From: Acidobacteriaceae bacterium
GTDB taxonomy: Bacteria; Acidobacteriota; Terriglobia; Terriglobales; Acidobacteriaceae
DNA length: 36,825 nt
Assembly (NCBI GenBank): GCA_003140235.1
Contig: PLJN01000092.1
Span: 777 to 37,601, forward strand
Direction of reading: 5' to 3'
Part shown: one piece after another, positions 8,024-16,330 of the stretch
Layout of the letters: every line of letters begins with the position of its first letter
Position numbering within the stretch: the stretch's first letter is position 1
The notes under the pieces: generated by a model
The model's database searches: none
Seen by the model: only the letters and a program-made list of their open reading frames with translations
Told to the model about the DNA's origin: nothing
Translations under genes and position numbers: made by a program

Positions 8024-10474
8024 ATGAAACAAACAGCCACTGTCGAACTTGCAGGCGGCAAAACTCTCCATTTAGAAACCGGACATTGGGCCAAACAGGC
8101 CCAGGGCTCCGCAATCGTTCGGTTGGGCGAGAACGTCGTCCTCGGTACGGCTTGTTGCTCTCCTGAACCGCGCGTCGGCATTGATTTCTTTCCGCTGACC
8201 GTTGATTACCGGGAATACACATACGCCGGTGGACGCATCCCCGGTGGATTCATCAAACGCGAAGGCCGCCCCAGCGAACGTGAAGTGCTGACCTGCCGCC
8301 AGATTGACCGTCCCATTCGCCCGTTATTTCCTGAAGGCTTCAAGAACGAAACCCAGGTGATTGCCCTGGTCCTCTCCGCCGACAACGTAAACGACCCTGA
8401 TGTACTGGGCATTAACGCCGCGTCTTGTGCGTTGACGTTGTCTGACATTCCGTTTGCCGGTCCAGTCGGCGCCGTTCGCGTTGGTTTAATTAATGACGCG
8501 TTCGTCGTGAACCCCACGTACGCGGAAATGGCCGAGAGCAAGATGAACATCATGGTGGTCGGCACGGCCGAAGGCATCGTGATGGTCGAGTCCGGAGCCA
8601 AGGAAGTCTCAGAAGACCAGGTGCTCGGCGCCATTGAATTTGGCCACGAGCAAATCAAGAAAATCTGCGCGGCCATCAACGAACTTGCCGCCAAAGGTGG
8701 GAAGGCCAAGCGCGCCGTTCCTCCGGTGGAATTTGACCAGACCTACTATGACCAGCTCAAATCCAAAATCGGCGAGCAGCTTGCGGACGCACTCGATACC
8801 GCCAAGTATCCCAAGCTCGAGAGCTACGAAAAAGTTAAGAAGATCAAAGATGAGCTCAAAGCCGCACTTCCGGCGGACGATGCCACAGCAGGTCCCAAGC
8901 TCTCGCATTACTTTGAAGCTTTGCGCGAACGCATCTTCCGCGACCAGGTGACACACAAGAAACGCCGTCCGGACGCGCGCGAGTTTGACCAGATCCGTAA
9001 CATTTGGATCGAGGTCGGAGTATTGCCGCGCACGCACGGGTCAGCCATCTTTACACGCGGTGAAACCCAGGCACTGGTCACCACCACATTGGGTACGCCC
9101 GATGACTCGCAGCGCGTAGAGCGCTATGAAGGTGAGACCAAGAAGCGCTTCATGCTGCACTACAATTTCCCGCCGTTCTCGGTGGGCGAAGTGGGCCGCA
9201 TGACGGGAGTAGGCCGCCGCGAAATCGGCCACGGTGCATTGGCCGAACGCGCCATCTCCGCTGTGTTGCCGGACGTGGAAAAATGGCCGTACGCCATGCG
9301 CGTAGTCTCTGACATTCTGGAGTCGAACGGATCATCGTCGATGGCAACTGTTTGCGGAGCTTCGCTCTCGCTGATGGACGCTGGCGTTCCGCTTTCGTCC
9401 GCGGTTGCTGGTGGTGCCATGGGTCTGGTGAAAGAGCCGGACTCCTATGCGATTCTCACCGACATTGCCGGAGCGGAAGACCACTACGGCGACATGGATT
9501 TCAAAGTCGCCGGCACGCGGAAGGGAATTACCGCGCTGCAAATGGACATCAAGGTCAGCGGCATCACCTCGCAGATCATGCATGAGGCGATGGAGCAGGC
9601 CCGTCGCGGACGTTTGTTCATCCTCGACAAGATGGAAGAAATCATCACCGGCGGACGCGAGAACATTTCCACCTTCGCGCCGCGCATTTACACCCTGCAG
9701 ATTCCTACGGATAAGATCCGCGACCTGATTGGTCCGGGCGGCAAGATGATCCGCAGCATCATTGACCAGACCGGCGTAAAGATCGACGTGGACGATACCG
9801 GTAAAGTGAACGTGGCGTCCAACGATGGACCGTCCGCGCAACGCGCCATTCAGATGATCAACGATTTGACCGCTGTGCCGGAAGTCGGCAAGACTTATCT
9901 GGGCAAAGTTGTACGCTTGGCCGAGTTTGGCGCATTTGTGGAGATTTTCCCCGGCACCGACGGCCTGCTGCACATCAGCGAAATCGCCGAGCATCGCGTG
10001 AAAGAAGTAAAAGACGAGCTGAAAGAAGGCGATCAGGTCCTGGTGAAAGTTCTGGCGATGGAAGGCAATCGCATTAAGCTGTCACGCAAAGCGATCCTGC
10101 GCGAGCAACGCGCGAAAATGGCAGCCAGCGGTGAAGGTGGCGAAGGCGGCGAAGGTGGAGAAGGTGGCAGCGGTGATGGCGGGAGCGAATCACATGGCCA
10201 CGCTCCTGCGCCCCATTCCGGTAGTGAAGAGACCATCACCATCGAAGGCGGCGCCGACTTCTCCGATGCCGACCAGGAGCCAAACTTTAACCGCGAAGAA
10301 GCGAATCGCGATACAGTGAACACGTCCAGCATTCGGCCTGACCGCCCTCGTGGCGACCGGCCTCCGGGCGGCGGCGGTGGACGAGGACGTCCCCGGCGCG
10401 GTGGCAGCGGTGGTGGACGCGGCGGACGGCCTGGTGATCGCGGCCCACGCGGCGGCGGTGGCGGAGGTCACTAA
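8024..10474 (+). CDS. pnp: Polyribonucleotide nucleotidyltransferase (PNPase) with RGG-rich tail
   Basis: An 816-residue phosphorolytic 3'-5' exoribonuclease, a core member of RNA turnover and degradosome-like complexes. ATG 8024 follows AGAGGA. Two RNase PH-like cores flank a helical linker: the first carries YTYAGGRIPGGFIKREGRPS, the second MTGVGRREIGHGALAERA and the catalytic region around YGDMDFKVAGTRKGITALQMD. A KH domain follows (IGPGGK near 567) and an S1 domain (about 621-691, VGKTYLGKVVRLAEFGAFVE). Usual PNPases end soon after S1; here about 125 more residues form a low-complexity tail, first a Gly-Glu repeat, then an acidic middle, then a Gly/Arg-rich end (GGGRGRPRRGGSGGGRGG). Such RGG tails bind RNA or partner proteins in other enzymes; that role here is inferred. 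Confidence 0.97.
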   Translation: MKQTATVELAGGKTLHLETGHWAKQAQGSAIVRLGENVVLGTACCSPEPRVGIDFFPLTVDYREYTYAGGRIPGGFIKREGRPSEREVLTCRQIDRPIRPLFPEGFKNETQVIALVLSADNVNDPDVLGINAASCALTLSDIPFAGPVGAVRVGLINDAFVVNPTYAEMAESKMNIMVVGTAEGIVMVESGAKEVSEDQVLGAIEFGHEQIKKICAAINELAAKGGKAKRAVPPVEFDQTYYDQLKSKIGEQLADALDTAKYPKLESYEKVKKIKDELKAALPADDATAGPKLSHYFEALRERIFRDQVTHKKRRPDAREFDQIRNIWIEVGVLPRTHGSAIFTRGETQALVTTTLGTPDDSQRVERYEGETKKRFMLHYNFPPFSVGEVGRMTGVGRREIGHGALAERAISAVLPDVEKWPYAMRVVSDILESNGSSSMATVCGASLSLMDAGVPLSSAVAGGAMGLVKEPDSYAILTDIAGAEDHYGDMDFKVAGTRKGITALQMDIKVSGITSQIMHEAMEQARRGRLFILDKMEEIITGGRENISTFAPRIYTLQIPTDKIRDLIGPGGKMIRSIIDQTGVKIDVDDTGKVNVASNDGPSAQRAIQMINDLTAVPEVGKTYLGKVVRLAEFGAFVEIFPGTDGLLHISEIAEHRVKEVKDELKEGDQVLVKVLAMEGNRIKLSRKAILREQRAKMAASGEGGEGGEGGEGGSGDGGSESHGHAPAPHSGSEETITIEGGADFSDADQEPNFNREEANRDTVNTSSIRPDRPRGDRPPGGGGGRGRPRRGGSGGGRGGRPGDRGPRGGGGGGH

Positions 10475-10511
10475 GCACTCGCCGTAAGTTTCCGAGCACA
10501 TGAATATAGAC

Positions 10512-10540
10512 GAAGGTCACCCGCAAGGGTGGCCTTCTTT
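10512..10540 (+). terminator. Intrinsic terminator after pnp
   Basis: An 11-base-pair stem, GAAGGTCACCC (10512-10522) with GGGTGGCCTTC (10527-10537, one G-U pair), capped by a GCAA tetraloop and followed by TTTG. It lies 38 bases after the pnp stop codon and should end the rpsO-pnp transcript. Confidence 0.8.
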
Positions 10541-10561
10541 GTTGGGTTGGGAAAAGAGTCA

Positions 10562-10598
10562 CAACGTAGAGACGTGGCACTGCCACGTCTCTACGTTG
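10562..10598. repeat. Perfect 37-base palindrome (dispersed intergenic repeat type)
   Basis: CAACGTAGAGACGTGGCA (10562-10579) and its exact reverse complement (10581-10598) are separated by one base. A perfect 18-base-pair hairpin without T-tract, just after the pnp terminator, looks like a dispersed REP-type element rather than a second terminator. I recall similar GTAGAGACGTGGC palindromes as common intergenic repeats in acidobacterial genomes, but only one copy lies in this window. Confidence 0.7.
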
Positions 10599-10646
10599 AG
10601 ATCCTTCCGATGTCGGCTGTTTCGATCAGATACACTGTTTTATTCC

Positions 10647-11594
10647 ATGGGCCAAGCTGACCACGCGCGCGCATCGCTGACTCGTTTGCAGATTTCAGGT
10701 TACATTCTGCTTTGCCTGATCTGGGGAACTACGTGGCTGGCGATTCGTATTGTGGTCCATGATGTTCCACCGTTGAAGGCCGCTGCCATTCGTTTTCTGA
10801 TCGCGGCCATTCTTCTACTCAGTTCAATTCTTTTTCGTAAGACAAAATGGCCGCAAGGTGCGAGCCAATGGAACGCCATTCTCATACTGAGTGTGACTGT
10901 GATGGCGCTGCCGTACGCGCTCCTGTTCTGGGCCGAGCAATATGTGACTTCAGCAATGACGGCGCTTTTGTTTTCCGCCATGCCTCTGGCGGTGGCCATG
11001 TTCACGCCGCTGATGATGCATCGCAAAGTCCCGCGCGGCGCTGTCTATGCCCTGGTGGTTGCTTTCGGCGGCATCCTAGCGCTTTTTGTTGACGGATTGT
11101 CTGCAAACCGGCGCGGTCTTTGGGGCGGCATTGCCGTGCTGACCGCGGTGGTCCTGAGTTCCTGGTCTGTGATTTTCGCCAAGAAGAGATTGCAGGATGT
11201 TGCTCCCGTTATTTCCACTGGCTTGCAATTTCTGTTTGCCGCGGTGCTGCTGTTCTGGGGAACATGGGCGCTGGAATCGCATCGCCAGACCAACTGGAGT
11301 AAGCAGGCGATAGCGGCTTTGGCCTTTCTAGCGACCTTCGGATCGGCGGCAGCTTTTGCGATTTATTATTGGCTGCTGAAACAGATGCAGCCATATCAGC
11401 TTTCGACCATCAGTCTGGTTGTCCCGATCATTGCACTGATGGAAGGCTATTTGCTCGGGGGCGAGTCGATACGGCTGATAATGATTGTCTCAATGGTCGT
11501 GGTGCTGGGCGCTGTAGGAATGGTCTTGCGAGCGGAAGCGGCCGAAGCTCTTGTGGGCGATAGAATCTTATTTGCTCGCGGTGAGGCAGAATGA
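10647..11594 (+). CDS. EamA/DMT-family transporter
   Basis: A 315-residue polytopic inner-membrane protein of the drug/metabolite transporter superfamily, with two EamA repeats and about ten transmembrane helices. The first repeat starts ISGYILLCLIWGTTWLAIRIVV, the family's typical WGT motif in helix 1; the second begins at about LWGGIAVLTAVVLSSWSVIFAKK. Length is normal for the family. ATG 10647 is chosen because the in-frame extension upstream to 10500 would run through the terminator and the palindrome. No clear Shine-Dalgarno sequence precedes it; TACACT lies about 10 bases upstream, so a very short leader is possible. Substrate unknown (family members export amino acids, nucleosides or drugs). 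The stop overlaps the next start as ATGA. Confidence 0.9.
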   Translation: MGQADHARASLTRLQISGYILLCLIWGTTWLAIRIVVHDVPPLKAAAIRFLIAAILLLSSILFRKTKWPQGASQWNAILILSVTVMALPYALLFWAEQYVTSAMTALLFSAMPLAVAMFTPLMMHRKVPRGAVYALVVAFGGILALFVDGLSANRRGLWGGIAVLTAVVLSSWSVIFAKKRLQDVAPVISTGLQFLFAAVLLFWGTWALESHRQTNWSKQAIAALAFLATFGSAAAFAIYYWLLKQMQPYQLSTISLVVPIIALMEGYLLGGESIRLIMIVSMVVVLGAVGMVLRAEAAEALVGDRILFARGEAE

Positions 11595-12385
11595 CTTTAG
11601 GCGTTGCATTCTTGTTGGTGGTGCTCGGCTTTCTGGCCGGAGGCTTCGGCGCGCTCGCGGGCCTGGGCGGTGGCATTATCCTTACGCCGGTGCTGGCCAT
11701 TTATTTTCACCTGCCCATTCACCAGGCCATCGGTATTAGCTTGTTGTCGGTCATTGCGACGTCGACGGCAACTTCGTCTCAATACGTAGAGCATCATGTC
11801 ACCGATGTCCGACTGGGCATGACGCTCGAATTGGCAACCACCATGGGCGCATTGATCGCGGCCCTGGTGGCCCAGCACATGAATCGACGAACTCTTGCGG
11901 TCCTGTTCGTTTGCTTTCTTGCGTACAGTGCGGCTTCCATGGTCAAAAAAGCGTGGGGATCGCGGCAGGAAGAGCACCAGACAACCGTCCCCGACTACAA
12001 GGTGCGAAATTATCCACTCGGTCTTGGGGCATCGCTGATCGCTGGCGGCCTTTCCGGTCTGCTGGGAATCGGCGGCGGTCCAATCAAAGTGCCCGTGATG
12101 TATCTCTTCATGAAGGTACCGTTGCGTGTGGCCACAGCTACCAGCAACTTTATGATCGGAGTAACGGCCGCAACGAGCGCTTACATCTACTGGGGACGCG
12201 GAGACATGAAGACAAGCGTAGCGATCGCGGCCCCACTGGTGGGCGGCGTTTTTGCTGGGTCGCTTTTGGGCGCGCGCCTGGCGCCCAAGGTCAAGACGTT
12301 TTACATTCTGGTGCTGCTCATTGTTGTGATGGGATGGCTGGCGGCGGAGATGCTCTATAAGGTCGTTACGGGAGGTCTTTCATGA
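11591..12385 (+). CDS. TauE/SafE-family (UPF0721) membrane transporter
   Basis: A 264-residue membrane protein with the two Gly-rich repeats typical of TauE/SafE: GFGALAGLGGGIILTPVLAI near residues 18-38 and GGLSGLLGIGGGPIKVPVMY in the second half. Seven or eight transmembrane helices are expected. Characterised relatives export sulfite, sulfoacetate or other organosulfur anions; the substrate here is not known. The start overlaps the upstream exporter stop (ATGA) and the stop overlaps the next gene's start in the same way, so the three genes are translationally coupled. Confidence 0.9.
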   Translation: MTLGVAFLLVVLGFLAGGFGALAGLGGGIILTPVLAIYFHLPIHQAIGISLLSVIATSTATSSQYVEHHVTDVRLGMTLELATTMGALIAALVAQHMNRRTLAVLFVCFLAYSAASMVKKAWGSRQEEHQTTVPDYKVRNYPLGLGASLIAGGLSGLLGIGGGPIKVPVMYLFMKVPLRVATATSNFMIGVTAATSAYIYWGRGDMKTSVAIAAPLVGGVFAGSLLGARLAPKVKTFYILVLLIVVMGWLAAEMLYKVVTGGLS

Positions 12386-12669
12386 AGCAAGAACGGGCAG
12401 CCACAGACCATATTCTTGCTTTGACGCTTAAGATTGGGGCTTACACGGCGTTCGCGTTGATTGTTGCCGGAGTGTTATTGCAATTTGTGACTCCATTCGG
12501 GAGCAAGATTACTCTCGCCGGCGTGCTGGTTCTGCTGGCTACACCCGTACTGAGGATCATCGTGGCCGGAGTCCAGTTTGTGCGGGAGCGGGACATGAAA
12601 TACGCGCTGGTGTCGCTGGGTGTGCTGTGCATTGTGGTGCTGGCCTATTTCCTCGGCATTCAAACATAA
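12382..12669 (+). CDS. DUF1634 family small membrane protein
   Basis: A 95-residue protein with three hydrophobic helices: LKIGAYTAFALIVAGVLLQF, ITLAGVLVLLATPVLRIIVA and a C-terminal segment (about 75-92), with the conserved cytosolic-looking FVRERDMKYAL between the last two. This matches DUF1634, a family often encoded directly after a TauE/SafE transporter, as here with ATGA overlap. I infer it is an accessory subunit of the transporter; no biochemical role is known to me. Confidence 0.85.
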   Translation: MKQERAATDHILALTLKIGAYTAFALIVAGVLLQFVTPFGSKITLAGVLVLLATPVLRIIVAGVQFVRERDMKYALVSLGVLCIVVLAYFLGIQT

Positions 12670-12670
12670 G

Positions 12671-12697
12671 TTGCACGGTTATTCTTCCCAGTACAAT
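12671..12697 (+). promoter_or_regulatory. Possible promoter for a near-leaderless SDR mRNA
   Basis: TTGCAC (12671-12676) and TACAAT (12692-12697) are separated by 15 bases, short of the optimum. The GTG start of the next gene is only seven bases after the -10 hexamer, where transcription would begin, so the mRNA would have almost no leader. No Shine-Dalgarno sequence precedes that GTG, which agrees with leaderless translation. Confidence 0.4.
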
Positions 12698-12703
12698 GCA
12701 ATA

Positions 12704-13441
12704 GTGAACACCTTAAAAGGCAAGACCGTCATAGTCACCGGAGGAGCGCGTCGCCTGGGCAAAGCCATAGCGCTGGGCGCCGCGGACGCGGGCGCACAAG
12801 TCGCTTTCACTTATCTGAATTCCAGTGAAGAAGCCGACCGTATGTTGGCCGAAGTGAAAGCCAAGGGCGCTGACGCGCTCTCAGTGCGCTGTGACGTGCG
12901 CGATGTTCGCAGTGTAGCTAGCGCCGCAGAAACACTGCTGAAGAGATTCGGCAAACTTGATGTCCTGATCAACAACGCAGGGTTCTTTGAGACAGCTGCG
13001 TTTGAAGAGTTGACGCCAGAGCAGTGGGACAACATGTTTGCCGTCAACGTCCGTGGACCCATGCTGGTCTCCCAGCAGTGCATTCCCGCGCTGCGTAAAA
13101 GCAACGGACGCATCATCCATCTGGGATCATTGGGAGGCGAACGGCCGTGGGCTACGCATGCGCATTATTGTTCATCCAAAGCTGCACTCCATATGCTCAC
13201 CCGGGTGATGGCGAAAGCCCTGGCCCCGGATGTTGCGGTGAATTGCGTAGCGCCTGGCATGATCGATCTGCAGGACCAGACAGGCGACCTAGAGGCGTTC
13301 AGACGATTCGCTGCCCACACCCCCATGCGCAGAAATGGAACTGCAGACGAGATTGTCAGCGCCGTGATGTACTTTGCCACGGCGCCGCTGTTTGTTACCG
13401 GACAGGTCCTGGTTGTAGATGGAGGGCTAAGTCTTCGGTAG
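12704..13441 (+). CDS. Short-chain dehydrogenase/reductase, pteridine-reductase-like
   Basis: A 245-residue classical-type SDR. The dinucleotide motif is TGGARRLG (12-19), with the Arg-Arg typical of pteridine reductase/FolM-like NADPH enzymes. NNAG is at 90-93, the catalytic Ser142, Tyr155 and Lys159 (HYCSSKAA) are present, and the C-terminus FVTGQVLVVDGGLSLR is canonical. Likely a cytosolic NADPH reductase; substrate unproven. GTG 12704 is chosen because the fold starts within a few residues and the upstream extension would overlap the DUF1634 gene in another frame. The last 47 bases overlap the convergent response-regulator gene. Confidence 0.88.
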   Translation: MNTLKGKTVIVTGGARRLGKAIALGAADAGAQVAFTYLNSSEEADRMLAEVKAKGADALSVRCDVRDVRSVASAAETLLKRFGKLDVLINNAGFFETAAFEELTPEQWDNMFAVNVRGPMLVSQQCIPALRKSNGRIIHLGSLGGERPWATHAHYCSSKAALHMLTRVMAKALAPDVAVNCVAPGMIDLQDQTGDLEAFRRFAAHTPMRRNGTADEIVSAVMYFATAPLFVTGQVLVVDGGLSLR

Positions 13442-13874
13442 CTTTCGGAAGTCCGGAAGGTGGTTGCTGCATCACCTCAGCCAGCTTGCACCCGAGCTCG
13501 TCGCGACTGAAGGGCTTCTGCAGGAAGTTCATCGTCTGACCGTCAGGCAACGTTTCCGGGAGATTGCCCGACATAAAAATCACCTTCAGTCTTGGGCTGA
13601 TCTTGCAAATCATCTCTGCCAACTCTCGGCCATTTGCTGGAGGCATCAGCAGGTCCGTCAATACAATGTCAATGCGTTCCTGATGTTTTCGGAATTCGAT
13701 AACGGCGTCTCCCGCGCCGGTGGCAGAGAACACCTCATAACCCAAACTGACAATTAACTGGCACACGATTTCGCGGACCGTTGGGTCGTCTTCCACCAGC
13801 AAGATCGTGCCATGAAGGCTGGATGCACTGGCGGTCAAGCCCGCCGCCGGGTTGAGCGTGAGACTGTTGGTCAT
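13395..13874 (-). CDS. Single-domain response regulator (CheY-like receiver)
   Basis: A 159-residue protein holding one receiver domain after a short unstructured N-terminus. From ATG 13874, the acidic pair is Asp29/Asp30 (LVEDDPTV), the phosphoacceptor is Asp74 (IVLTDLLMP), followed by Ser102 (FMSGN) and Lys120 (LQKPFS). No output domain follows, so it should act through protein contacts in phosphorelay signalling. Such receivers in related bacteria are often related to the C-terminal receiver of hybrid histidine kinases. A TTG start at 13889 adds five residues and is less likely. Its C-terminal 15 codons lie opposite the end of the SDR gene. No kinase is nearby. Confidence 0.87.
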   Translation of the reverse strand: MTNSLTLNPAAGLTASASSLHGTILLVEDDPTVREIVCQLIVSLGYEVFSATGAGDAVIEFRKHQERIDIVLTDLLMPPANGRELAEMICKISPRLKVIFMSGNLPETLPDGQTMNFLQKPFSRDELGCKLAEVMQQPPSGLPKATEDLALHLQPGPVR

Positions 13875-13947
13875 GAGCAAGAGCGGCAAGTCGAACTGGG
13901 CCGCACTTACATCATCGGCGAATCCCAGATATTCTTAAGCGATTTTG

Positions 13948-15114
13948 CTACCGTTGGCTGACGAAAGCCTTTACAGCGATGGCGCGAGGATTCTTGCCGA
14001 GAGGGACAATGGTTGCCAAAGAAGGAGCCTCCGGACGCGGCTTGCCCTTGTGGCCGGTGAGTTCGAGCACGGAAAGGTCTCCGCTGCCGGTGTTGACGAC
14101 CAGCAGCCGGAGTTGATTGGGCGAGAGGGCCAGGGCTTCCGGATGGCTGCCCACGTCCACCGAGTTGGTCCAGCGACCGCGATCAATGTCGTAGACCGCG
14201 AGGGAGTCAGAGCCAAAATTGGTGACGTAGAGAAGAGCATTGTCGGGCGAAACCAAACCGCGCACCGGCTGTTTGCCGATCAGAAAAGTGTGGTTCACTT
14301 CGTTCAGGCTGGTAATAGCCTCGGAAATCGAGCTTGAATCGTAGTTGCAAACAAAAACCTCACCGCCGTCTGGTTTGAGAGCGATGTGGATCGGGGTCTT
14401 GCCCACATCCAGTAGAGTGAGAAGCTTGCTGCTGGTCACATCTTTGCCGTTTCCCAAATCAACGACGCCCACCTGATTGGACGCTGGACAAGTGACAAAA
14501 GCCTTGCTGGAGTCAGCCAGAATCACCAGTTCGCCGGGCTTGCCGCAGGTCTTGACCTTGTCCCGCAGCGTCAGAGTGCTTGCGTCGACGACGGCGACTG
14601 AGTCTTCGTCGCGTAGAGTAACCACGACCAGCTTTCCGTCTGGAGTCACGCGGGCCAGATTACTGCCGTTTCCAACCTGAATGGTCTTGATGATTTTTCG
14701 CGCCGCCAGATCAATGACCGAGAGGTTGGCCGATCCGGAATTAGCGACGTACGCTCGCTTGCCGTCGGCAGACACGCTGATGATATAGGGCGCGCGATGC
14801 ACTCCAATCGTCGCGACTACTTTATTACTCTCGGCGTCAATCACGCTGATGCTGTTGGACTCGGTATTGGCAACGTAAATTTCGTTGCGCGTGGGGCTTG
14901 CCGTCACGCCGGTCGGGCTTTTGCCTACCGGGACAGTGACCAGAATCCGCAGTGCGCGTAGGTCCACTACCGTTACGTTGTTGCTGCCGCCGTTGGAAAC
15001 ATACGCGTATTCACGATAGTTGGGGCCGGGTTCGGGAACGTCATTGCAGCCGCCGAAAAATAGCGCCAGCAAGCAGACCAGCAACGGCAGACACTGGGAA
15101 GCAAGGGAACGCAA
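13948..15114 (-). CDS. YncE-like beta-propeller lipoprotein
   Basis: A 388-residue protein with an N-terminal signal peptide (about 1-22, SQCLPLLVCLLALFFGG) and Cys23 as a likely lipidation site, although the residue at -3 is Phe rather than Leu. The rest is a seven-bladed propeller of YVTN-type repeats: AYVSNGGSNNVTVVDL, IYVANTESNSISVIDA, AYVANSGSANLSVIDL, LYVTNFGSDSLAVYDI. It should sit in the outer membrane or periplasm; binding partner unknown. The start is TTG at 15114, preceded by AGGA six bases upstream and only three bases after the aroF stop, so it is translationally coupled to DAHP synthase, an odd functional pairing. Confidence 0.85.
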   Translation of the reverse strand: MRSLASQCLPLLVCLLALFFGGCNDVPEPGPNYREYAYVSNGGSNNVTVVDLRALRILVTVPVGKSPTGVTASPTRNEIYVANTESNSISVIDAESNKVVATIGVHRAPYIISVSADGKRAYVANSGSANLSVIDLAARKIIKTIQVGNGSNLARVTPDGKLVVVTLRDEDSVAVVDASTLTLRDKVKTCGKPGELVILADSSKAFVTCPASNQVGVVDLGNGKDVTSSKLLTLLDVGKTPIHIALKPDGGEVFVCNYDSSSISEAITSLNEVNHTFLIGKQPVRGLVSPDNALLYVTNFGSDSLAVYDIDRGRWTNSVDVGSHPEALALSPNQLRLLVVNTGSGDLSVLELTGHKGKPRPEAPSLATIVPLGKNPRAIAVKAFVSQR

Positions 15115-15117
15115 CGA

Positions 15118-16179
15118 TTATCCTGCGGCCTGGGCCAGTTTAGGTTGAGGCAGCGGCTTCTGAACGTTGCGGTGCACCACCGCGGCAATGAGCCTGATCT
15201 CCGCCACCAGTTCATCGAATTGGTCGGGATAGATGGACTGCATTCCGTCAGAAAGCGCGTGGTCGGGATCGTGATGGACCTCGACGATCAATCCGTCCGC
15301 GCCCACCGCCACCGCCGCGCGTGACAGTGGCAGTACTTTGTTGCGCTTGCCGGTACCGTGACTGGGATCAACCAGAATCGGCAAATGGCTGAGGCGCTGC
15401 ACGGCGGGCACAATGCTCAGGTCCAGCGTGTTGCGCGTGTGGTCGGCGAAAGTCCGCACACCACGCTCGCACAGAATGACCTGGTAATTGCCTTCGCTCA
15501 TGATGTATTCCGCCGCCATCAGGAACTCTTCCAGCGTGGCGGACATGCCGCGTTTCAGCAGCACGGGCTTGCGCGTGCGTCCTGCTTTCTTCAGCAGGGA
15601 AAAATTCTGCATGTTGCGCGCGCCAATCTGGATTACGTCGGCGTACTCTTCCACCAGGTCCAGCGATTCATTGTCAATGGCCTCGGTGACGATCCTAAGG
15701 CCAAAGCGCTCGCGGATCTCGGCCATGATCTTCAGTGCCTCAAGGCCGAGCCCCTGAAAGGCATAAGGCGATGTGCGTGGTTTGTAAGCACCGCCGCGAA
15801 AGAAACGTGCTCCGGCTTTGGCCACACGTTCGGCCACAGTGAACGCCTGTTCGCGCGTTTCAATGCCGCAGGGACCGGCGATAATGCCCAGATCGGTTGC
15901 GCCAAAGCTGGCGTCCGTGCCGGGGAATCGAATAACAGAATCGTCTTCCTTTACGTCCCGGCTGACCAGCTTGTACGGCTTGGTGACGTAAATGACTTCC
16001 TGCACCCCGGTCATTTCTTCCAGGCTGCCTGGTTCCACCGCGCCGCGGTTGCCGGTAATGCCGATGGCCGTCCGCGATTCGCCGGGAATGGGATGGGCGC
16101 GATATCCCAGGGACTCGATTTTCTCGCAAACGGCGCGCACCTGCTCTTCGCTGGCGTGCGCCCGCATGACAACTAACAT
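15118..16179 (-). CDS. aroF: 3-deoxy-7-phosphoheptulonate (DAHP) synthase, type I-beta with N-terminal ferredoxin-like domain
   Basis: A 353-residue enzyme condensing phosphoenolpyruvate and erythrose 4-phosphate to DAHP, the first step of the shikimate pathway. The catalytic barrel carries AGPCGIE with metal ligand Cys104, and the [11 protein letters not shown] substrate loop at about 133-143; later signatures are [22 protein letters not shown] and EVHHDPDHA. Residues 1-70 ([14 protein letters not shown]...) form the small ferredoxin-like domain that gives feedback control by aromatic amino acids in Thermotoga-type enzymes. ATG 16179 is chosen because GAGGGG lies eight bases upstream and the domain starts there; an in-frame extension to 16254 has no support. 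It is divergent from leuS and heads a two-gene unit with the propeller lipoprotein. Confidence 0.95.
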   Translation of the reverse strand: MLVVMRAHASEEQVRAVCEKIESLGYRAHPIPGESRTAIGITGNRGAVEPGSLEEMTGVQEVIYVTKPYKLVSRDVKEDDSVIRFPGTDASFGATDLGIIAGPCGIETREQAFTVAERVAKAGARFFRGGAYKPRTSPYAFQGLGLEALKIMAEIRERFGLRIVTEAIDNESLDLVEEYADVIQIGARNMQNFSLLKKAGRTRKPVLLKRGMSATLEEFLMAAEYIMSEGNYQVILCERGVRTFADHTRNTLDLSIVPAVQRLSHLPILVDPSHGTGKRNKVLPLSRAAVAVGADGLIVEVHHDPDHALSDGMQSIYPDQFDELVAEIRLIAAVVHRNVQKPLPQPKLAQAAG

Positions 16180-16330
16180 GACACGTACCCCTCGTAAGAA
16201 GGTAGTGTACTTCGACCGAGGTCTCGCTAGCAACGGAGACCACGTAGCGCGCAATTTTTATCATGTTAAAATCGATTACTAAAGACCTGGAGCGGCCAAG
16301 GCCGAGCGTAACCCGATTTAAGCCAACATA

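Noticed and set aside
16180-16330. T-box or other riboswitch in the leuS leader
   Set aside because: Only a short GGTCTC/GAGACC stem is present; no specifier stem, T-box sequence or antiterminator is visible.
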